Shown here in pieces: positions 1 to 5,334 of a stretch of DNA of 5,334 nt. Origin of the DNA: an uncultured Gemella sp. (GTDB lineage Bacteria > Bacillota > Bacilli > Staphylococcales > Gemellaceae). How positions within the stretch are numbered: the first letter of the stretch is position 1; each line of letters opens with the position of its first letter. The stretch is taken from contig CAKMQO010000096.1 in the NCBI GenBank assembly GCA_927911695.1, positions 1-5,334 of the forward strand, read 5' to 3'. Under the pieces are notes generated by a model. The model worked only from the letters and a program-made list of their open reading frames with translations. It did not search any database and had not been told where the DNA came from. Position numbers and translations under genes: made by a program.

Positions 1-393
1 GATTTAACAACTACGATATGATAGTGGTGGCTTTTAAATAGATTGTTGCAAAATAAAAATTAAAAAGACTGTAGCATTAGGGGTAAGTACAATTTACTTA
101 AGCAACCCGATATAGACAATGTAGAAAAATTAAAAGAAGTAGTATCGCTCTTAGAAGATGATAAGATAGTCGAGCTTCTAGATAATAATGAAGTAACAGA
201 CAAACCATCTATTAAAATAGGAACTGAGCTTAAGCTTGGGAATATAGATGATCTTTCATTAGTGTCTAGTAGCTATAACACATCTAAAGGTCAAGGTGTG
301 ATAGCCGTATTCGGACCAAAGAGAATGGACTATTCAAAAATCATGACACTCATAGCTTGTGTTCGTGATAATTTAAATAATAATTTAAAATAA
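1..393 (+). pseudogene. hrcA: HrcA heat-shock repressor, C-terminal part, frame broken (gene continues left of window)
   Basis: HrcA is the transcriptional repressor of class I heat-shock genes. It binds CIRCE operators and depends on GroEL for activity. From 82 to the TAA at 391-393 one frame reads cleanly as the HrcA C-terminus: GKYNLLKQPD, then SIKIGTEL, then the family signature IAVFGPKRMDYSKIM. Upstream of that the frame changes three times: FNNYDMIVVAF in frame 3 (3-35), NRLLQNKN in frame 1 (37-60), KKTVALG in frame 2 (62-82), then frame 1 again. Joined, these give a continuous HrcA-like stretch. This implies an extra base near 32-38, another near 58-62, and a missing G in the run 80-83. 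The N-terminal winged-helix DNA-binding part lies outside the window. Only 13 bases separate the stop from grpE, consistent with one operon. The C-terminal identification is firm. The reconstruction of 1-81 is inference. Indels are more likely read errors than real decay. Confidence 0.85.
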
Positions 394-395
394 TT

Positions 396-401
396 AGGAG
401 G
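396..401 (+). promoter_or_regulatory. Ribosome binding site of grpE
   Basis: AGGAGG lies five bases before the ATG at 407 and three bases after the hrcA stop. It fixes the grpE start and supports translation from a shared hrcA-grpE message. No promoter-like pair of boxes is evident in the 13-base gap. Confidence 0.85.
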
Positions 402-406
402 TAGAG

Positions 407-980
407 ATGGCTACTGAAGAACAAAAAGAAACTCTACAAGAAGAAGTAACAACAGAAGAAACTGTTGAGACTGAAGAAACGATAGATTTAAAAGAAGAAG
501 TAGTTGAAAAAACTGCAGAAGAGTTATTACATGAGCAAATTGAAAAACTGCAAGAAGAAGTAAAAGCGTCAGAAGACAAATACTTACGTCTTTACGCAGA
601 GTTTGAAAACTTTAAACGACGTAAAAATCAAGAAATTGACACTATAAATGCTTATAAGAGTCAAAAAGTGATTACAGAAATCTTACCAAGTTTGGATAAC
701 CTAGAACGTGCTTTACAAGTTGAGTCAACTAATGAAGAAGTACAAACAGTTCTAAAAGGTGTACAAATGGTATACGAAGGATTACAGGCTGCACTTAAAT
801 CAGAAGGTGTTGAACTAGTGGAAACTGAAAATGCACAGTTCGATCCAAACTTCCACCATGCAGTAATGCAAGGAGATGAAAGTGATAAAGAAAGCGGAGT
901 AATCTTAGATACATTCCAAAAAGGTTATAAACTAAAAAGATAGAGTAATCAGACCAGCAATGGTTAAAGTAAACTCGTAA
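407..980 (+). CDS. grpE: GrpE nucleotide exchange factor (Hsp70 co-chaperone), 3' end frameshifted
   Basis: GrpE is the cytoplasmic dimer that releases ADP from DnaK so that it can let go of its client. The literal frame ends at a TAG at 941-943 (178 aa), inside the conserved C-terminus, after QKGYKLKR. Removing one A from the run 934-938 gives KLKDRVIRPAMVKVNS and a stop at 978-980. That yields a 190-residue protein with the normal GrpE ending, so the gene is annotated to 980. Visible parts: a very acidic tail (about 20 Glu in the first 56 residues), a long helix/coiled coil around 36-85 with KYLRLYAEFENFKRR at 58-72, ILPSLDNLERAL at 92-103, and the head-domain motif FDPNFHHAV at 145-153. 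The start is set by AGGAGG at 396-401, five bases before the ATG. Family assignment is certain; the indel is inferred from the conserved residues in the +1 frame. Confidence 0.95.
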
Positions 981-1039
981 TTATTAATCCTTAGTTTTTT
1001 TGAACCTAGAAGGTGAAGAAAAAAGTTAGGAGTAAGAAT

Positions 1040-1100
1040 CGCACAGCTACACCAAGAATGAGGAGCATAGCAACGAAATGATTGGTATGTAGCCACTGCG
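1040..1100 (+). other. GC-rich hairpin in the dnaK leader
   Basis: The arms are CGCA (1040-1043), GCTACA (1046-1051) and CCAA (1052-1055), pairing with TTGG (1082-1085), TGTAGC (1088-1093) and TGCG (1097-1100). All 14 pairs are Watson-Crick, with a CA/CAC internal loop, a TA bulge and a 26-base apical loop. It sits in a block much richer in GC than its surroundings. I do not recognise it as a known riboswitch, T-box or CIRCE. Confidence 0.45.
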
Positions 1101-1103
1101 CAG

Positions 1104-1133
1104 AATATTTTCAGTGTAAAACTGAAAAGTATT
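1104..1133 (+). other. Hairpin in the dnaK leader (central)
   Basis: TTTTCAGT (1108-1115) pairs perfectly with ACTGAAAA (1121-1128) around a five-base loop. AATA (1104-1107) and TATT (1130-1133) extend the stem past a single bulged G at 1129, giving 12 pairs. An A-rich stretch follows rather than a T run, so it does not look like a standard forward terminator. Confidence 0.45.
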
Positions 1134-1152
1134 TAAAAAAGTAATATAAGAC

Positions 1153-1183
1153 TTTGTTAGAGTGAAATAATCATTTTAACAAA
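1153..1183 (+). other. Hairpin or palindromic operator upstream of the dnaK RBS
   Basis: TTTGTTAGAGTGA (1153-1165) and TCATTTTAACAAA (1171-1183) form a 13-pair RNA stem with two G-U wobbles and an AATAA loop. It ends 30 bases before the dnaK ribosome binding site. As DNA it is an imperfect inverted repeat that could bind a dimeric regulator. It does not match CIRCE (TTAGCACTC-N9-GAGTGCTAA), having neither the arm sequence nor the spacing. Confidence 0.45.
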
Positions 1184-1192
1184 TAAATTTGA

Positions 1193-3054
<1,862 letters not shown>

Positions 3055-3069
3055 TTAAATAAATAGTCG

Positions 3070-3103
3070 AAGGGCTGGTAGCGTTATGCGCTAGCCCTTT
3101 GTT
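3070..3103 (+). terminator. Hairpin with short T tail between dnaK and dnaJ (weak terminator or attenuator)
   Basis: AAGGGC (3070-3075) pairs with GCCCTT (3094-3099), and TAGCG (3079-3083) with CGCTA (3089-3093). There is a TGG bulge on the left arm and a TTATG loop, giving 11 pairs in a GC-rich stem. The tail, TTTGTT, is broken by a G, so termination should be partial. Because dnaJ follows after only 72 bases with no clear promoter, the hairpin may lower dnaJ expression relative to dnaK or stabilise a processed 3' end. The structure is read directly; its role is inference. Confidence 0.65.
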
Positions 3104-3126
3104 AAATAATTATAGGAGAGATTAAG

Positions 3127-4278
3127 ATGGCTAAAAGAGATTATTATGAGGTACTTGGCGTAAGTAAAAGCGCAAGTGCAGCTGAAATTAAAAAAGCATA
3201 TCGTAAATTATCAAAACAATATCACCCAGATATAAACAAAGAGCCAGGTGCAGAAGATAAATTCAAAGAGATTTCTGAAGCATATGAAGTACTGAGTGAC
3301 GATACTAAAAAAGCTCAATATGATCAATTTGGTCACTCGGCATTTGAAGGCGGAGCAGGTCAAGGTGGATTTGGTGGCTTCGGTGGAGGTTTCTCTGGAT
3401 TCTCAGGTGGTTTTGATGACCTTGGAGATATTTTCTCGAGTTTCTTCGGAGGTGGAGGAGCGCGTCGTAATCCGAACGCACCACGTCAAGGAGAAGACTT
3501 ATTACACCGTATTCGCATAAGTTTTGAAGATGCTGTATTCGGTACGAAAAAAACTATCAAACTTCGTAAGGATGTAGAATGTGATCACTGTCACGGAAGT
3601 GGTGCAAAAGATTCTTCATCTGTAAATACTTGTCATAGATGTAACGGTAGTGGACAAGAAGCCGTAATTCAAGATACTCCATTTGGACGTATGCAAAGTC
3701 AACGTACATGTTCTGAGTGTCAAGGTCGCGGTAAAATTATTAAAGATAAATGTGCACACTGTTTTGGTAAAGGATACAATAACCGTGAAGTAGAATATGA
3801 GGTTGAGATTCCAGAAGGAATTAGCTCAGGACAACGTGTTCGTCTTCGTGGTAAAGGTGGAGCAGGAGAAAATGGTGGTCCAGCAGGTGATTTATTCATA
3901 GAAGTAATCGTTGCTGAGGATTCATACTTCCAAAGAGAAGGTGATGATATCTATACTGAATTAAAACTTTCTCCAGCACAGGCAGCTCTTGGTACAAAAC
4001 TAGATGTACGTACTTTAACAGGTGAAATAGAGTTAAATGTTCCAGCTGGAACACAGCATGGACGTAAATTCCGTCTTTCAGGTAAAGGGGTTAAAAGTGT
4101 TATGGGATATGGTCAAGGAGATCACTACATTGTGGTATCTATTGAAATTCCTAAAAACTTATCTACAAAAGAACGTGAATTATACCTTCAACTTGCAAAG
4201 TTAAATGATGAGAAAGTTGAAGAAGATGAAAGCTTTTTAGACAAAGTTAGTAGAAAAGCAAAAGATTTATTTGATTAA
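3127..4278 (+). CDS. dnaJ: DnaJ (Hsp40) chaperone, type I
   Basis: DnaJ delivers unfolded clients to DnaK and stimulates its ATPase. The 383-residue frame is intact and of normal length. The start is set by AGGAG at 3114-3118, eight bases before the ATG. Domains in order: J domain (about 1-70) with the essential HPD at 33-35 and the QKRAA-like segment around KKAQYDQFG; a Gly/Phe-rich linker (about 75-112, with repeated GGF units); and a zinc-binding region with all four CxxCxGxG motifs (CDHCHGSG from 152, CHRCNGSG from 169, CSECQGRG from 195, CAHCFGKG from 209). The two C-terminal beta-sandwich client-binding domains and dimerisation end follow. All eight zinc cysteines are present. No frame break is seen, unlike in the genes upstream. 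It probably belongs to the grpE-dnaK transcription unit, reached by read-through of the hairpin at 3070-3103. Confidence 0.98.
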   Translation: MAKRDYYEVLGVSKSASAAEIKKAYRKLSKQYHPDINKEPGAEDKFKEISEAYEVLSDDTKKAQYDQFGHSAFEGGAGQGGFGGFGGGFSGFSGGFDDLGDIFSSFFGGGGARRNPNAPRQGEDLLHRIRISFEDAVFGTKKTIKLRKDVECDHCHGSGAKDSSSVNTCHRCNGSGQEAVIQDTPFGRMQSQRTCSECQGRGKIIKDKCAHCFGKGYNNREVEYEVEIPEGISSGQRVRLRGKGGAGENGGPAGDLFIEVIVAEDSYFQREGDDIYTELKLSPAQAALGTKLDVRTLTGEIELNVPAGTQHGRKFRLSGKGVKSVMGYGQGDHYIVVSIEIPKNLSTKERELYLQLAKLNDEKVEEDESFLDKVSRKAKDLFD

Positions 4279-4290
4279 TAATGAGAAAAT

Positions 4291-4316
4291 GGACTGATCT
4301 AAAAGTCCTAAATTTT
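4291..4316 (+). other. Small hairpin just after dnaJ
   Basis: GGACT (4291-4295) and AGTCC (4304-4308) make a five-pair stem with an eight-base loop, starting 12 bases after the dnaJ stop. A TAAATTTTT stretch follows. It could be a feeble first terminator, but five pairs is little in an AT-rich gap and chance is possible. Confidence 0.25.
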
Positions 4317-4350
4317 TCAAAAAGTTTTAAATATGAAAAACTTATAGACG

Positions 4351-4410
4351 CAGTGGTTTATTAATATCTAAAGAGTTTTATGAAAGTTTTCAGATGTCTA
4401 ATAAACTCTG
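4351..4410 (+). other. Long imperfect hairpin between dnaJ and yhaM
   Basis: GTTTATTA (4356-4363) pairs perfectly with TAATAAAC (4399-4406). TATCT (4365-4369) pairs with AGATG (4392-4396) using one G-U. CAG (4351-4353) pairs with CTG (4408-4410). The 22-base apical loop contains two AGTTTT units (4374-4379 and 4385-4390). It abuts the terminator hairpin that starts at 4412, with one base between, so the two could stack as one folded RNA. No known RNA family is recognised. Confidence 0.4.
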
Positions 4411-4411
4411 T

Positions 4412-4469
4412 GGAGGTGATGATAAAATCGATTTCTATGAAATCATGATTTTTCATTACCTCCTTTTTT
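4412..4469 (+). terminator. Strong intrinsic terminator after dnaJ
   Basis: The left arm begins GGAGGTGATGA at 4412 and the right arm ends TCATTACCTCC at 4463. Pairing is nearly continuous for 23 pairs: one G-U at 4418/4457, a bulged T at 4423, a bulged AT at 4445-4446 and a TAT loop at 4436-4438. Six T residues follow immediately (4464-4469), then more T-rich sequence. This is the expected end of the hrcA-grpE-dnaK-dnaJ transcript and separates it from yhaM. Confidence 0.85.
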
Positions 4470-4500
4470 GTTGTTTTGTTAAGTAATCTACCACATTTAT

Positions 4501-4529
4501 TTGAATTTTTTTGTAATACAAAGTAAAAT
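4501..4529 (+). promoter_or_regulatory. Probable SigA-type promoter of yhaM
   Basis: TTGAAT (4501-4506, four of six consensus bases) is 17 bases from TAAAAT (4524-4529, five of six). It lies 32 bases after the terminator T run. Transcription would start near 4536, leaving a leader of about 36 bases before the ATG at 4572. The spacer carries a perfect short palindrome (4510-4522). This is a pattern-based prediction; spacing and position support it. Confidence 0.55.
4510..4522. promoter_or_regulatory. Palindrome in the promoter spacer, possible operator
   Basis: TTTGTA and TACAAA are exact inverted copies around a single A at 4516, between the predicted -35 and -10 boxes of yhaM. A repressor bound there would block RNA polymerase. 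A 12-base match in AT-rich DNA can also arise by chance, and no specific regulator is implied. Confidence 0.3.
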
Positions 4530-4571
4530 ATAAGATGGATATAAAATATACTAGGAAGAAGGAGTGAGAAA

Positions 4572-5334
4572 ATGTTCATAAATGAATTTAAAACTGATCA
4601 AGAAATCAGTATGTTTTTATTATTGGATAATGTTATTCGTGGAGTAGCGGCAAGTGGAAAACCTTATTTAACACTTTATCTAAAAGATAAAACAGGTAGT
4701 ATTGATGGTAAAATTTGGGAAGTAAAAGAAGAAGATAGTGAAAATTTAAAAGCTGGTAAGATGATTCATGTAGAAGGAACTTTACTAGATTATCGTGGTA
4801 AGCTTCAGTTAAAAATAAAGAACTATAGAATGGCAACTGATAGTGATAATATTGATATTCAAGATTATATTCAAACAGCACCAGTTCCAAAAGATGTAAT
4901 GATAAATGAATTAAATTACTTCTTAAAAGAAATAGGGAATGATAATTTAAGAACTGTAACTATTGAATTGTTAAATAAATATAAAAAACAATTTATTAGT
5001 TATCCTGCAGCTAAATCAATGCATCATGATTTTTATTCAGGTCTAATTTATCATACTACAACGATGTTAAAAATAGCGAAAGCTTTAGTAGCTATTTATC
5101 CATCACTAAATAAGGATTTATTATATAGCGGAATCATCTTGCATGATTTGGGAAAAACTGTAGAACTTAGTGGACCTGTAGGAACTTCTTATACATTAGA
5201 AGGTGAGCTATTAGGGCATATTGTTATTATGAGTGATGAAGTAGCTCGAATGGCTGAAAAATTAGGGATTGAATCTGAAGAGATTATTTTACTTAGACAT
5301 ATGATTCTTGCGCATCACGGTAAGTATGAATTTG
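4572..5334 (+). CDS. yhaM: YhaM-family 3'-5' exoribonuclease, N-terminal 254 residues (runs off window)
   Basis: YhaM (also known as Cbf1 in staphylococci) is a cytoplasmic metal-dependent 3'-5' exoribonuclease that trims short single-stranded 3' tails of mRNAs in Firmicutes. The frame is open from the ATG to the window end, about 60 residues short of the usual length near 314. The start is set by AAGGAG at 4559-4564, seven bases upstream. Residues about 15-88 form an OB-fold with the expected pattern ([18 protein letters not shown] from 32, then [14 protein letters not shown] from 69). An HD domain follows: H161 in GLIYHT, the HD pair 191-192 in ILHDLGK, H216 in LLGHI, and H248-H249 in LAHHGKYEF. 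These are the family's metal ligands. No frame break is seen. The gene follows its own promoter after a strong terminator, so it is probably not part of the chaperone operon. The HD-domain nuclease call is firm; YhaM rather than another OB-HD protein is likely from the sequence style. Confidence 0.92.
   Translation, partial: MFINEFKTDQEISMFLLLDNVIRGVAASGKPYLTLYLKDKTGSIDGKIWEVKEEDSENLKAGKMIHVEGTLLDYRGKLQLKIKNYRMATDSDNIDIQDYIQTAPVPKDVMINELNYFLKEIGNDNLRTVTIELLNKYKKQFISYPAAKSMHHDFYSGLIYHTTTMLKIAKALVAIYPSLNKDLLYSGIILHDLGKTVELSGPVGTSYTLEGELLGHIVIMSDEVARMAEKLGIESEEIILLRHMILAHHGKYEF

Noticed and set aside
394..579. Minus-strand ORF opposite grpE, very rich in Ser
   Set aside because: It is the complement of the Glu-rich GrpE tail (GAA read backward gives TTC, TCT). 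It has no ribosome binding site and overlaps a certain gene.
1058..1092. Tiny frames (8 and 4 codons) in the dnaK leader overlapping at ATGA
   Set aside because: Too short to support, with no properly spaced ribosome binding site; they fall in the loop and arm of the hairpin.
3296..3520. Plus-strand ORF in another frame of dnaJ
   Set aside because: Overlaps the J domain and Gly/Phe region of an intact dnaJ; no separate ribosome binding site is evident.
4361..4579. Minus-strand 72-residue ORF in the dnaJ-yhaM gap
   Set aside because: It spans the terminator hairpin, has AT-rich low-complexity codons and reaches into the yhaM start. An internal ATG after GGAGGT has too short a spacing.
4633..4890. 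Minus-strand ORF opposite yhaM
   Set aside because: Shadow of the OB-fold coding region; rich in Leu, Tyr and Phe as expected from reversed AT-rich codons.

Overview
The window holds a low-GC Gram-positive (Bacilli) heat-shock chaperone cluster, all on the + strand: the 3' part of hrcA, then grpE, dnaK and dnaJ, followed by the 5' part of a yhaM-type exoribonuclease gene that runs off the right end. The strongly AT-rich codon use, the AGGAGG-type ribosome binding sites, the order hrcA-grpE-dnaK-dnaJ and a DnaK of about 607 residues all point to Firmicutes. Protein style suggests a Gemella-like member of the Bacilli, but that genus call is an inference from memory.

Layout: 1-393 hrcA C-terminal part, readable only if three single-base indels are corrected; 407-980 grpE, whose last codons are recovered by removing one A; 981-1228 a long leader between grpE and dnaK with a GC-rich structured block and two further hairpins; 1229-3054 dnaK, split by two single-A insertions; 3055-3126 a short gap with a terminator-like hairpin; 3127-4278 intact dnaJ; 4279-4571 a gap with three hairpins, the last a strong intrinsic terminator, then a good promoter; 4572 to the end the first 254 codons of yhaM.

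How the genes work together: DnaK (Hsp70), its J-protein DnaJ and its nucleotide exchange factor GrpE form one ATP-driven folding machine. HrcA is the repressor that normally controls this operon through CIRCE operators. No CIRCE is visible here, so it is presumably upstream of hrcA, outside the window. YhaM is functionally separate (RNA turnover) and appears to have its own promoter.

The most striking feature is the concentration of frame breaks. Six single-base indels are inferred at or beside short homopolymer runs, all before position 1721, while the following 3.6 kb (most of dnaK, dnaJ, yhaM) is clean. Sequencing or assembly error is the simplest explanation. The best candidates for undescribed biology are the non-coding structures: the GC-rich folded block ahead of dnaK, and the paired hairpins plus terminator between dnaJ and yhaM.
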